Shown here piece by piece: positions 41,492-49,758 of a stretch of 64,000 nt of DNA. Position 1 is the first letter of the stretch; every line of letters begins with the position of its first letter. The position numbers and the translations under genes were made by a program. The stretch comes from an uncultured Lachnospiraceae bacterium (lineage in GTDB: Bacteria; Bacillota; Clostridia; Lachnospirales; Lachnospiraceae). The notes under the pieces were generated by a model. That model did no database searches. It was not told the origin of the DNA and worked only from the letters and a program-made list of their open reading frames with translations. The stretch spans positions 62,001 through 126,000 of the forward strand of contig CAMXIK010000006.1 of the NCBI GenBank assembly GCA_947243855.1. The letters run 5' to 3'.

Positions 41492-41704
41492 TTAGACCAT
41501 AATCTTCTGCGCCATCTCTTTGCTAACCGCAATGCGGGAATCCTTCACATTCACAATCACGTTGCCCGCGATGGCGCTGACTACCGTGACCGCCCCTCCC
41601 ACAACAAATCCGAGGTTCTCCAAATGTGCCTTGATTTCCTGCTTGCCCCCGATTTTCCTGATGATATTTTCTTCTCCTGCTTCTGCTAATGTAAGCGGCA
41701 TCAT
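41492..41704 (-). CDS. FeoA domain protein (second copy, operon-proximal)
   Basis: The 70-residue protein is a second FeoA-like SH3 domain: A-H-L-E-N-L-G-F-V-V-G-G-A-V near 27-40, and N-V-I-V-N-V-K-D-S-R-I-A-V-S near 49-62. It is the first gene of the feo operon and precedes the other feoA by 26 bases. Double feoA genes are common in Clostridia. Start at ATG 41702-41704 or the adjacent ATG; GGGAGGAA precedes them. Confidence 0.9.
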   Translation of the reverse strand: MMPLTLAEAGEENIIRKIGGKQEIKAHLENLGFVVGGAVTVVSAIAGNVIVNVKDSRIAVSKEMAQKIMV

Positions 41705-41742
41705 AGGTTCCTCCCTTTTCATACGTTTTGCACGTCACATGT

Positions 41743-41758
41743 ATTAGTTTTAACTAAC
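41743..41758. promoter_or_regulatory. Candidate DtxR-type operator, distal site
   Basis: ATTAG-TTTTAA-CTAAC, an inverted repeat with a six-base spacer, in the leader of the feo operon about 36-52 bases after the predicted transcription start. Confidence 0.55.
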
Positions 41759-41776
41759 CGCATGTGTAAAATAATG

Positions 41777-41792
41777 GTTAGCTATCACTAAC
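41777..41792. promoter_or_regulatory. Candidate DtxR-type operator overlapping the feo transcription start
   Basis: GTTAG-CTATCA-CTAAC is a perfect inverted repeat extending to GGTTAG/CTAACC at 41776-41793. It starts about two bases after the predicted transcription start of the feo operon, where a bound repressor would block initiation. Confidence 0.6.
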
Positions 41793-41800
41793 CATGTATT

Positions 41801-41829
41801 ATCATACGACTTTGTATCGTTCTTGTCAA
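41801..41829 (-). promoter_or_regulatory. Promoter of the feoA-feoA-feoB operon
   Basis: Minus-strand perfect TTGACA (41824-41829), 17-base spacer, TATGAT (41801-41806). Its strength plus the downstream operators fits a repressor-controlled iron-uptake promoter. Confidence 0.75.
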
Positions 41830-41850
41830 TACTATTTTGATCATGTAAAT

Positions 41851-41888
41851 AAAAAATACCGCAAACCGCGTTATCCGCAGTTTCCGGC
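41851..41888 (-). terminator. Terminator of the tRNA-Glu gene
   Basis: On the minus strand a CCGGAAAC-TGCG stem pairs with CGCG-GTTTGCGG (one mismatch) and is followed by TATTTTTTATTT. It separates the tRNA gene from the feo promoter. A possible shorter hairpin (ACTGTT/AACAGC) lies between it and the tRNA. Confidence 0.75.
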
Positions 41889-41922
41889 ATCCTTTAGGGT
41901 TGGGCTGTTCTAAAACAGTCAA

Positions 41923-41994
41923 CAGCTCGTAGGGGAATCGAACCCCTGTTTCCGCCGTGAGAGGGCGGCGTCTTAACCGCTTGACCAACGAGCC
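41923..41994 (-). tRNA. tRNA-Glu (anticodon CTC)
   Basis: A complete cloverleaf is visible: acceptor stem GGCTCGT with ACGAGCT (first pair G-T), anticodon stem CCGCC/GGCGG around the loop CTCTCAC with anticodon CTC, and T-arm AGGGG-TTCGATT-CCCCT. The discriminator base is G and the 3' CCA is not encoded. It reads GAG codons. It stands alone with its own promoter and terminator. Confidence 0.93.
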
Positions 41995-42013
41995 ATCTGA
42001 TTGACACTTGCTT

Positions 42014-42042
42014 ATTTTATTATATTTTCGGAAAGAATGCAA
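42014..42042 (-). promoter_or_regulatory. Predicted promoter of tRNA-Glu
   Basis: Minus-strand TTGCAT (42037-42042), 17-base spacer, TAAAAT (42014-42019), 20 bases before the mature tRNA 5' end. Confidence 0.5.
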
Positions 42043-42067
42043 GTCCTTTTTTCATTTTTTTAGACTA

Positions 42068-42811
42068 TTATAATACTTTACTCAAGAAATCAATCGTTCT
42101 TGGCTCCTTCGGATGATCCAGCACCTCCTCCGGCGTCCCCTCTTCGATGATGTAACCGCCCTCCATAAAAATCACGCGGCTGGCCACTTCTCTGGCGAAT
42201 CCGATCTCATGAGTCACTACGATCATCGTCATACCGTCCCTTGCAAGCTCCTTCATCACCGCCAGCACCTCTCCCACCATCTCAGGGTCAAGAGCGCTGG
42301 TCGGCTCGTCAAAAAGCATGATATCGGGATTCATTTCCAATGCCCTTGCAATCGCCACACGCTGTTTCTGTCCGCCAGAAAGCTGGCTGGGGTAGGCCTG
42401 CGCCTTGTCGGCAAGCCCTACCCGCTCCAAAAGCTGCATCGCCTTGTTCCCTGCCTCCTCCTTGGAAAGAGTCTTTAAATGAACCGGCGCCAGCGTCATG
42501 TTCTTTAGGACATTCAAGTGGTTAAACAGATTGAAATGCTGAAACACCATGCCAATATTCTCACGCACTTTATTGATGTCCGTATGCTTGTCGGTCACGT
42601 CAAAGCCGTCGATTACAATCTGGCCGGAGGTAGCCTTTTCCAACTGGTTCAGACACCGTAACAGGGTAGACTTGCCGCTGCCGGAAGGACCGATCAGCAC
42701 CACCACTTCCCCTTCGGTTACCTCCAGACTAATGTCCTTAAGCACTTCCAGAGAACCAAAATTCTTTTTTAGATTCCTAACGGAAATCTTTACGTCCGTA
42801 TTATCTGCCAC
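42068..42811 (-). CDS. Polar amino-acid ABC transporter ATPase (GlnQ-like)
   Basis: The 247-residue ATPase has Walker A G-P-S-G-S-G-K-S near 38-45, Q-loop near 88, signature L-S-G-G-Q-K-Q-R near 140-147 and Walker B I-M-L-F-D-E-P-T near 161-168. It is of the PAAT group that powers import of amino acids. The GTG start at 42809-42811 lies ten bases after GAGGAGGA and overlaps the permease end by 11 bases; an upstream ATG at 42829 would sit ahead of that binding site. Substrate specificity cannot be told. Confidence 0.93.
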   Translation of the reverse strand: MADNTDVKISVRNLKKNFGSLEVLKDISLEVTEGEVVVLIGPSGSGKSTLLRCLNQLEKATSGQIVIDGFDVTDKHTDINKVRENIGMVFQHFNLFNHLNVLKNMTLAPVHLKTLSKEEAGNKAMQLLERVGLADKAQAYPSQLSGGQKQRVAIARALEMNPDIMLFDEPTSALDPEMVGEVLAVMKELARDGMTMIVVTHEIGFAREVASRVIFMEGGYIIEEGTPEEVLDHPKEPRTIDFLSKVL

Positions 42812-43469
42812 GGTTGATCCTCCTCTCAATCTGTTTGGAAATCTTACTCAATATGGTAATGACAATCAGGTACATGATACCTACAACGGCCCATGCCTGC
42901 AAATTCTTAAACGTATTACCCATGATCGTCTTACCCACGTTTGTAAGCTCCGGAAACCCGATAACCGAAAGAATCGACGTATCCTTCAAGGTAATGATAA
43001 ACTGGTTGATAATCGACGGAATCATTGTGCGGACCGCCTGCGGAATCACGATCAGAGCCATCCCCGCGCCGTAAGAAAGCCCGAGGCTTCTTCCCGCCTC
43101 CATCTGTCCCCTGTCCACGCTCTGGATGCCTGCCCGGATAATCTCAGCCATATACGCGCCGCAGTTCATCGAAAGGGCAATCGTGCCGCCCTGCAGCGCA
43201 CTCATTCTGAAATTTGTAAAGCCCAGACTCTGAATGCCGGACGGAACGCCAAAATAAATAAAATAGGCCAACACAATCAGGGGCACGCCGCGCACAGCGT
43301 CCACATAGACCGTGCCAATAAAATTAAGCACTCTGTTATGCCCCACATTCATCAGACCGAAAATCATACCGATGACCGTGGCAAACACCAGTGAAAGCAG
43401 GCACAGCAAAAGCGTGTGCCCCATTGCTTTCAACAGCATTGTCCCGTATGTCTGTATTATCATTACCAT
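42801..43469 (-). CDS. Polar amino-acid ABC transporter permease
   Basis: The 222-residue protein has about five membrane helices and the PAAT loop [11 protein letters not shown] near 120-130. The pattern R-G-V-P-L-I-V near 58-64 is typical of GlnP/HisM-type permeases. It forms a homodimer in the membrane with the neighbouring ATPase and solute-binding protein. AGGGAG precedes its ATG. It is 13 bases downstream of the solute-binding gene. Confidence 0.93.
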   Translation of the reverse strand: MVMIIQTYGTMLLKAMGHTLLLCLLSLVFATVIGMIFGLMNVGHNRVLNFIGTVYVDAVRGVPLIVLAYFIYFGVPSGIQSLGFTNFRMSALQGGTIALSMNCGAYMAEIIRAGIQSVDRGQMEAGRSLGLSYGAGMALIVIPQAVRTMIPSIINQFIITLKDTSILSVIGFPELTNVGKTIMGNTFKNLQAWAVVGIMYLIVITILSKISKQIERRINRGR

Positions 43470-43482
43470 AAAACACTTCTCC

Positions 43483-44325
43483 CTACTTCTCTAAATACTT
43501 CGCAATAATCTCGTCGTACTTGCCGTTTGCCTTAATATTCTTCAATCCAGCGTTGAACATATCAAGAAGCTCCTGATTCTCCGCATTCATGATGGCAAAG
43601 CCATAAGGCGCGCCCTCGCTCTCCATGCCCTCGGGAATGGTCAAAGCCAGATTACCCGTCTTGATGGAGTCAGCCATGATCGGCGTATCTTCCACACATG
43701 CCGCAGAATTGCCAAGGATCACGTCCTGATACATGGTCGGCGAATCCTCAAACACGGTGGTCGTAAAGCCGTACTCATCCTTTAAGCTCTCGGCAAAATC
43801 CATACCCGCGGTCCCGTTTTTCACCGCCACGTTCTTGCCTGCAAGATCGGCAAAACTCTTGATATCGCTTCCTTCCGCAACTACAAAAGTCTGCGTCGCG
43901 TCATAATAACCGTCGGAGAAAATCCAGCCGGAGTCGATACGCTCCTGCTTGATCGTTGCGCCAGCGATCAGCGCGTCCGCCTGTCCGGCCTGCACTGCCG
44001 CTACGCCCGCATCCCAGCCGAGGCTGTTCAACTCATATTTGAAACCCTGATCTTCCGCAATCGCCGCCAATACGTCAACGTCGATGCCCACAAACTCGCC
44101 CTTTTCATTGGTGAACTCAAACGGGCGGAACACGGTATCAGTCGCAACCACCCAAACCTTATCGCCTGCTGCCGCGCTATCTGCAGGCGCCTCCTGCGAT
44201 GCGTCTTCTGCCGGAGCCTCAGCCGGCGCCGTCTCGCCCGTCTGTGCCGCTCCCCCATCGGAACCGCACGCGGTCACGCCAAGAACCATGCAGCCAGTCA
44301 AAATCATTGCCAGTAATTTTTTCAT
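43483..44325 (-). CDS. Polar amino-acid ABC transporter solute-binding lipoprotein
   Basis: The 280-residue protein has a lipoprotein signal (L-G-V-T-A-C, Cys near residue 20) and an Ala/Glu/Pro-rich linker to about 48. A family-3 solute-binding fold follows (F-R-P-F-E-F-T-N near 65-72, G-I-D-V-D-V-L near 79-85, A-G-A-T-I near 118-122, V-K-N-G-T-A-G near 166-172). It captures an amino acid outside the cell. GGAGAGGA precedes the ATG. Confidence 0.92.
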   Translation of the reverse strand: MKKLLAMILTGCMVLGVTACGSDGGAAQTGETAPAEAPAEDASQEAPADSAAAGDKVWVVATDTVFRPFEFTNEKGEFVGIDVDVLAAIAEDQGFKYELNSLGWDAGVAAVQAGQADALIAGATIKQERIDSGWIFSDGYYDATQTFVVAEGSDIKSFADLAGKNVAVKNGTAGMDFAESLKDEYGFTTTVFEDSPTMYQDVILGNSAACVEDTPIMADSIKTGNLALTIPEGMESEGAPYGFAIMNAENQELLDMFNAGLKNIKANGKYDEIIAKYLEK

Positions 44326-44366
44326 AATATCCTCTCCTTTTCTACCGCAAAATGCTTTTTAACGCG

Positions 44367-44401
44367 AAAGACGGTGTACTGTTGGCATAGACACCGTCTT
44401 T
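44367..44401 (-). promoter_or_regulatory. Stable hairpin at the 5' end of the amino-acid transporter mRNA
   Basis: AAAGACGGTGT and ACACCGTCTTT pair perfectly over 11 bases around a 13-base loop. It begins only about seven bases after the predicted transcription start and ends 42 bases before the start codon. On the transcribed strand it is followed by CGCGTT rather than a T-run, so a 5'-end stabiliser or protein site is likelier than a terminator. Confidence 0.6.
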
Positions 44402-44414
44402 TCCCGCTTTCTTA

Positions 44415-44443
44415 AGTATATGGAGTTTTTCATTCCTTGTCAA
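44415..44443 (-). promoter_or_regulatory. Promoter of the amino-acid ABC transporter operon
   Basis: Minus-strand perfect TTGACA (44438-44443), 17-base spacer, TATACT (44415-44420). Confidence 0.7.
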
Positions 44444-44468
44444 GAATTTTGTATACAAACATACAAGT

Positions 44469-45059
44469 CTACAAATCTGCCGCCGCGGCAAGAATCAGTT
44501 CCACAGCCTTGTCAATCCCTAGTTTTTCCGTGTTAACCGTCAGGTCAAAGTTTCTGGCATCGCCATAGGTCTGCTTGGTATAATACTCGCAGTAGCGTTT
44601 TCTCGCCTTATCCACCGCGCGTACGTCGTTCGCCACCTGATCCGCCGGCACCTGATCCATCATCTTCGTCATGCGCTTTACCCGCCACTCAAAGCCCGCA
44701 TGAACAAATACGTTTAAACAATGATCGAACTCCCTAAGGATATAGTCGCCGTTTCGGCCCACAATCACACAGCTTTCCTTATTCGCCAGCTCCCTGATCG
44801 CATCCCGCTGGGCCTGCCAAAGCTCCTCCTCCAGCGGTTTATTGTAAAAGTCAAACAGACTCTGGGCAAAGCCGAAGTTTTTCGGCACCCGCTCGTCCCA
44901 TCTGCGCACCTGTTCGGGAGACAGGCTCTTTCCGGAAACGGCGGTCTTTAAGATAATATCCTTGTCATAGTATTCGATTCCCAGCTCTTTCGCCACCCGC
45001 TTGCCGATCTCGCCGCCGCCTGCGCCAAATTCTCTTCCGATTGTCACGATTTTTCTCAT
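44469..45059 (-). CDS. Cytidylate-kinase-like family protein
   Basis: The 196-residue protein has a P-loop-like G-R-E-F-G-A-G-G-G-E-I-G near 8-19 and a C-V-I-V-G-R-N-G-D-Y-I-L near 96-107. R-Y-C-E-Y-Y-T near 156-162 belongs to a lid region. It belongs to the cytidylate-kinase-like group (Cytidylate_kin2), distinct from CMP kinase proper; the substrate is unknown. It starts 40 bases after polC with a GGAGGGA site and is likely the last gene of the ispG-polC operon. A longer frame to 45095 would overlap the intercistronic hairpin. Confidence 0.85.
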   Translation of the reverse strand: MRKIVTIGREFGAGGGEIGKRVAKELGIEYYDKDIILKTAVSGKSLSPEQVRRWDERVPKNFGFAQSLFDFYNKPLEEELWQAQRDAIRELANKESCVIVGRNGDYILREFDHCLNVFVHAGFEWRVKRMTKMMDQVPADQVANDVRAVDKARKRYCEYYTKQTYGDARNFDLTVNTEKLGIDKAVELILAAAADL

Positions 45060-45078
45060 ATTATTCCCTCCATAATTT

Positions 45079-45097
45079 GATTGAGCGAAGCTCAATC
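45079..45097 (-). repeat. Short perfect hairpin after polC
   Basis: GATTGAGC-TTC-GCTCAATC in the mRNA starts three bases after the polC stop. It lacks a T-run. It has the same three-base TTC loop as two of the hairpins in the pyrB-pyrI gap. Confidence 0.8.
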
Positions 45098-45099
45098 GG

Positions 45100-48000
45100 T
45101 TAGACTAGGTCAAAGATACTGATCTGGTTGGACTCCGGAATATTCCCCAGCAGCCCAAGCCGGCTCATCAAGTCCGTTACCGATTTGGAAACCCTCGTCC
45201 GCTCCCAGAAATCATCTTTGCTTAAGAACGGTCCGTCCTTGGCCGCCTCCACGATAGCGTCCGCCGCCTTCTCACCCAGACCGTCGATGCTGTTTAGGGA
45301 CGGCATCAGCTTTCCGTCCACAATCTGAAACAATCTGGACTGCGCCGTAAAAATGTCAATCGGCACAAAGTCGAATCCCCTCGCGTACATTTCCTGTACA
45401 ATTTTCATATCCTTCTGGGTATCCTGCTCCTTCTTGGACAGTTCGTCGTTCCTGCGCTTATAATCCGCCATCACGCTTTCCAGATGAGCCTTGCCCTGAC
45501 ACATAATCTCATAGGAAAAAGCCGAGGCACGAATGCTGAAATAGGCCGCATAGTAGGCCAGCGGATAGTTGATCTTACAGTAAGCGATGCGCCATGCCAT
45601 CATGACATAGGCCGCCGCATGGGCCTTCGGGAACATGTATTTAATCTTCTTACAGGAACCGATATACCAGTCCGGCACTCCCTGTTCCTTCATAGCGTCG
45701 ATCCACTCGTCCTTCAAGCCTTTGCCCTTACGCACGCTCTCCATGATCGTGAAGGACAGGGACGGCTCCACCCCCTGCTGCATCAAATAGATCATAATAT
45801 CGTCACGACAGCAGATGGCAGTGGAAATGGTCGCCAGACCCTCCTCGATCAAAGTCTGCGCATTGCCAAGCCACACATCCGTACCGTGGGACAATCCCGA
45901 AATCCGCACAAGATCCGTAAAACACTTGGGCTTGGCGTCTATCACCATCTGGATCACAAACTCCGTGCCAAACTCTGGAATGCCCAAGCACCCCAGTTTG
46001 CAGCCGCCGATCTGCTCCGGCGTAATGCCAAGCGCCTCCGTCGACTGGAAGAGAGACATCACCCCTTTATCATCTAATGGGATCGTCGTCGGGTCAAGGC
46101 CCGTTAAGTCCTGCAGCATACGAATCATGGTCGGGTCATCATGCCCCAGTATATCGAGCTTTAACAGGTTATGATCAATCGAGTGATAGTCAAAATGGGT
46201 GGTGACAATATCCGTCGTCATATCGTTGGCGGGATGCTGTACCGGCGTAAAGGAGTTGATGTCCTCCCCCACCGGCAGAACCACAATACCGCCGGGATGC
46301 TGTCCGGTGCTTCTGCGCACCCCCGTACATCCCGTCACAATCCGGTTGATCTCGCAGGCCCGCTTATGCCTGCCCCGCTCCTCATAATAATTCTTCACAT
46401 AACCGTAGGCCGTCTTATCCGCCAGCGTGCCGATGGTGCCGGCCCGGTAAGTCTGCCCGTTTCCGAAAATCACTTCCGTATATTTATGGGCTTTACTCTG
46501 GTATTCGCCAGAGAAATTCAGGTCGATATCCGGTTCTTTATCTCCTTTAAAGCCAAGGAAGGTCTCAAAGGGAATGTCAAACCCTTCCTTTCGAAGCGGC
46601 GTGCCGCAGACAGGGCAGTCCTTGTCCGGCATATCGCAGCCCGCGCCGCCGCCGTAAGCCTTTACCTCCTCAGAATCAAAGTCATAATAATGACAGTTCG
46701 GGCACAGATAATGGGGGCTTAGAGAATTTACCTCCGTAATCCCCGCCATGTTCGCCACAAAGGAACTTCCCACAGAACCTCTGGAACCTACCAGATAGCC
46801 GTCCTCCACGGATTTCCACACCAATTTCTGCGCGATAATATACATCACCGCAAACCCGTTGGAAATGATGGAATGCAGCTCCTTCTCCAAGCGGTCTTCC
46901 ACAATCTTCGGCAGGGTCTCGCCATAAAGCTCATGCGCCCTGTTGTAGCAGATCTCCGTAAGCTGTTTGTCGCTGTCCTCGATGACCGGGGGACACTTGT
47001 CCGGCCGCACCGGCGACATGACGTCGATCATATCCGCAATCAGGTTGGTATTGGTGATCACCACCTCCTCCGCCTTTTCGCTGCCAAGGTAGGAAAACTC
47101 CTCCAGCATTTCCTCCGTCGTTCTAAAATACAAAGGAGCCTGATTGTCGGCGTCCGGAAATCCCTGCCCCGCCATGATGATGCGGCGGTAAATCTCATCC
47201 TCCGGATTCAAAAAATGCACGTCGCAGGTAGCGGCCACCGGCTTGTGGAACTGCTCCCCCAGCCGCACAATCTGCTTGTTGATCTCTTTGATATCCTCCA
47301 TGGATGTGATATCCGGCACCCGGTCCGACTCAATCATAAAGCGGTTATTGCCAAGTGGCTGTATTTCCAAATAATCATAGAAATTCACCAGCCTTGCGAT
47401 CTCCGCATCAGACTTTTTTTCTAACAACGCCCGGTAAAGCTCCCCAGCCTCGCAGGCGCTTCCCAAAATCAATCCCTCCCGGTACTGTGCAAGCAGACTT
47501 TTGGGGATTCTCGGTCTTCTTGCAAAATAGGTCAGATGGGACTCGGACACCAGCCGGTAGAGATTCATCCGCCCCACATTGTTTTTTGCCAAAATAATAG
47601 CATGGTAGGTCGGCAATTTTTTGATAATGTCCGGACTGGCTTTTCCCCTTTCGTTGATCTGTGCGAGTGTGGCGATCCCTTCTTTTGCCATCATGGGAAT
47701 CAGCTTCACAAAGATTTCCGCCGTGGCCTCCGCGTCGTCCACTGCGCGGTGATGGTTTTCCAGCGACACGTTTAATGTCTTCGCCACCGCATCCAGCGTA
47801 TGCTTTTTCTGTCCGGGCAGAAGTATCCTCGCGATCCCCACGGTATCCACATAGGTAAAATCATGGGAAATCCCCTGCCTGTCGCAGTTTTCCATAATGA
47901 AACCCATATCGAACTGGGCGTTGTGGGCTACCAGAATACAGTCCCCGCAAAAGGCAAGAAACTGTGGAAGCACCGTGTCGATCTGCTCCGCCCCCATTAC

Positions 48001-49758
48001 CATATCATCTGTTATTCCCGTCAGCTTTTCGATCTCAAAAGGGATCGGCACCAGTGGGTCAACAAATGTGGAAAAACGGTCCACAATCTTACCGCCGCAG
48101 ACCTTCACCGCGCCGATCTCAATGATGCGGTTCTTCGTCGGGGAAAAACCTGTCGTCTCGATATCGAAAACCACAAAATCCGCCCCGAAGTCCTGTCCTT
48201 TTTCATTGGTAGCAATCTCGTGGAGATCGTCCACCAAATAGGCTTCCACGCCATAGATTACTTTGAAAAAGCTCTGCTTGTCCGGTTCTGGCTCCCCCGC
48301 CTCTTTACAGCGGCTTTTCTCCGCCTTCCAAAGATCCTCCCAGACATGATTCGCATCGGGAAAGGACTGCACGACCCCGTGATCGGTGATGGCGATAGCC
48401 GGATGCCCCCACTTGTAAGCCCTCTTGACGATATCCTTCGCCTCGGACACCCCGTCCATATCGCTCATCTTCGTATGGCAGTGAAGCTCCACCCGCTTTC
48501 TAACGCTCCTGTCCTCACGGGAGGTCGTAAAATCCGGTATCTTTTTAATACCCGCAAGGGAGCCGATGGTCAGCTCATGATCAAACTTATCCAGCATGGT
48601 CATGCCCTTGATCTTGACAAAGGCCCCCTCTTTCATAGCGCCTGTTATTTCACTGGCCTGTTCATTATGTACAAAAAATTTCACCGTCATGGTATCTGTG
48701 TAATCCGTAACGTCGTAAATCAGTATCATCCGCTCGTTTTTGATTTCCCGCTTGTCTGCGCGGATCACTTTCCCACGGATGACGACCTCGCCCATCTCTC
48801 CAATGATCTCCTCGATGGGCATGGCTTCCTCCTCAAAATCCCTTCCGTAAATCACGTCCGGATTGTCGGAACGTTTCAGGGAACGCTTGAAATCGGATTT
48901 CTCCCTGCCGCCCGCAGAGCGTCTGGGTGAAAAAGCGCCTCCCCTGCTGCCAGACGACACTTTGCCAGAAGCTCCCAATGCATCCGGCTGTCCGTTCTGC
49001 ACCGCCTGCTCTCCGCTTGCAGCCGGTCCGCCGCTTCCCGCTTGTCCCGCGTTTCCAGCTTGTCCGGCTTTTCCCGACTGTCCTGCATCTCCAAAATACG
49101 CTAAGCCATCCGGCTGCGCCCCATCTGCGGCGTCCGCCGCCTTTCCGACAGACAACGCCGCTCCCTTCATCTGCACAGGGAATCCAGCTCTTGCGGATAT
49201 CTGCGCTACTTCCAGCGCCAAGCGATGATCCTCCTCCTCGCGGTTCTTGTCAGCCTTTTTCTCCTTGTAGGAAATCTCCACCTGTACCGGAATTCCACAA
49301 CGCTCGTTATATATTTTTTCCAAAATGCGGGACAGCTCCAGTCCCTTTTGACGTCCAAACACTGTATCTTCCAGCGTCAGCAGCAGCTTGTCTTTCTCAA
49401 ACGCAAGATCCGCCCGCTTAAACATACTGTACTCCACCGGCGAGTTTTCCTTCAATTCCAGAAGGATGCTCTCCCCGTAAGCGTCCATCAGCTTTTCCGG
49501 ATCGTACTGGGCAGAGAGTGTAAAATGCTCGTAAAACTTCACGACGATAGGCATATTCGGAAAAAACTGCCTGCCAATTTCCCTCTCCACCCGAAACACA
49601 TCCTCCTTGCTGAGCAGATGATCGGAGGCGATATAAACGCGCAGAAAATCTTTCCGTTTGGTGCTCGTCACCTTCTCCACGGCGACGTTCTCAAACAGAT
49701 CATGCAGTCCTGTATCCAATTGTAACGTGGGAAACACCTCAAAAAACGCTTTACTCAT
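45100..49758 (-). CDS. polC: DNA polymerase III alpha subunit, PolC type
   Basis: The 1552-residue Gram-positive replicative polymerase has an N-terminal domain, then a Gly/Ala/Gln-rich low-complexity stretch (about 205-288). An OB fold follows (about 315-400), then a PHP domain (H-C-H-T-K-M-S near 425) interrupted by the 3'-5' exonuclease (D-I-E-T-T-G-F near 529). The PolC palm region has P-D-I-D-L-N-F-S-G-E near 1074. The helix-hairpin region near the C-terminus ends with S-I-F-D-L-V, resembling a beta-clamp-binding peptide (Q-I-S-I-F-D-L). The start overlaps the end of ispG by eight bases. Confidence 0.97.
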   Translation of the reverse strand: MSKAFFEVFPTLQLDTGLHDLFENVAVEKVTSTKRKDFLRVYIASDHLLSKEDVFRVEREIGRQFFPNMPIVVKFYEHFTLSAQYDPEKLMDAYGESILLELKENSPVEYSMFKRADLAFEKDKLLLTLEDTVFGRQKGLELSRILEKIYNERCGIPVQVEISYKEKKADKNREEEDHRLALEVAQISARAGFPVQMKGAALSVGKAADAADGAQPDGLAYFGDAGQSGKAGQAGNAGQAGSGGPAASGEQAVQNGQPDALGASGKVSSGSRGGAFSPRRSAGGREKSDFKRSLKRSDNPDVIYGRDFEEEAMPIEEIIGEMGEVVIRGKVIRADKREIKNERMILIYDVTDYTDTMTVKFFVHNEQASEITGAMKEGAFVKIKGMTMLDKFDHELTIGSLAGIKKIPDFTTSREDRSVRKRVELHCHTKMSDMDGVSEAKDIVKRAYKWGHPAIAITDHGVVQSFPDANHVWEDLWKAEKSRCKEAGEPEPDKQSFFKVIYGVEAYLVDDLHEIATNEKGQDFGADFVVFDIETTGFSPTKNRIIEIGAVKVCGGKIVDRFSTFVDPLVPIPFEIEKLTGITDDMVMGAEQIDTVLPQFLAFCGDCILVAHNAQFDMGFIMENCDRQGISHDFTYVDTVGIARILLPGQKKHTLDAVAKTLNVSLENHHRAVDDAEATAEIFVKLIPMMAKEGIATLAQINERGKASPDIIKKLPTYHAIILAKNNVGRMNLYRLVSESHLTYFARRPRIPKSLLAQYREGLILGSACEAGELYRALLEKKSDAEIARLVNFYDYLEIQPLGNNRFMIESDRVPDITSMEDIKEINKQIVRLGEQFHKPVAATCDVHFLNPEDEIYRRIIMAGQGFPDADNQAPLYFRTTEEMLEEFSYLGSEKAEEVVITNTNLIADMIDVMSPVRPDKCPPVIEDSDKQLTEICYNRAHELYGETLPKIVEDRLEKELHSIISNGFAVMYIIAQKLVWKSVEDGYLVGSRGSVGSSFVANMAGITEVNSLSPHYLCPNCHYYDFDSEEVKAYGGGAGCDMPDKDCPVCGTPLRKEGFDIPFETFLGFKGDKEPDIDLNFSGEYQSKAHKYTEVIFGNGQTYRAGTIGTLADKTAYGYVKNYYEERGRHKRACEINRIVTGCTGVRRSTGQHPGGIVVLPVGEDINSFTPVQHPANDMTTDIVTTHFDYHSIDHNLLKLDILGHDDPTMIRMLQDLTGLDPTTIPLDDKGVMSLFQSTEALGITPEQIGGCKLGCLGIPEFGTEFVIQMVIDAKPKCFTDLVRISGLSHGTDVWLGNAQTLIEEGLATISTAICCRDDIMIYLMQQGVEPSLSFTIMESVRKGKGLKDEWIDAMKEQGVPDWYIGSCKKIKYMFPKAHAAAYVMMAWRIAYCKINYPLAYYAAYFSIRASAFSYEIMCQGKAHLESVMADYKRRNDELSKKEQDTQKDMKIVQEMYARGFDFVPIDIFTAQSRLFQIVDGKLMPSLNSIDGLGEKAADAIVEAAKDGPFLSKDDFWERTRVSKSVTDLMSRLGLLGNIPESNQISIFDLV

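Noticed and set aside
44367..44401. Terminator of the cytidylate-kinase-like gene
   Set aside because: The hairpin lies downstream of a strong promoter for the amino-acid transporter and lacks a T-run on the transcribed strand.
47800..48930. 376-codon plus-strand frame opposite polC
   Set aside because: Antisense to the PHP/exonuclease region of PolC and without recognisable motifs.
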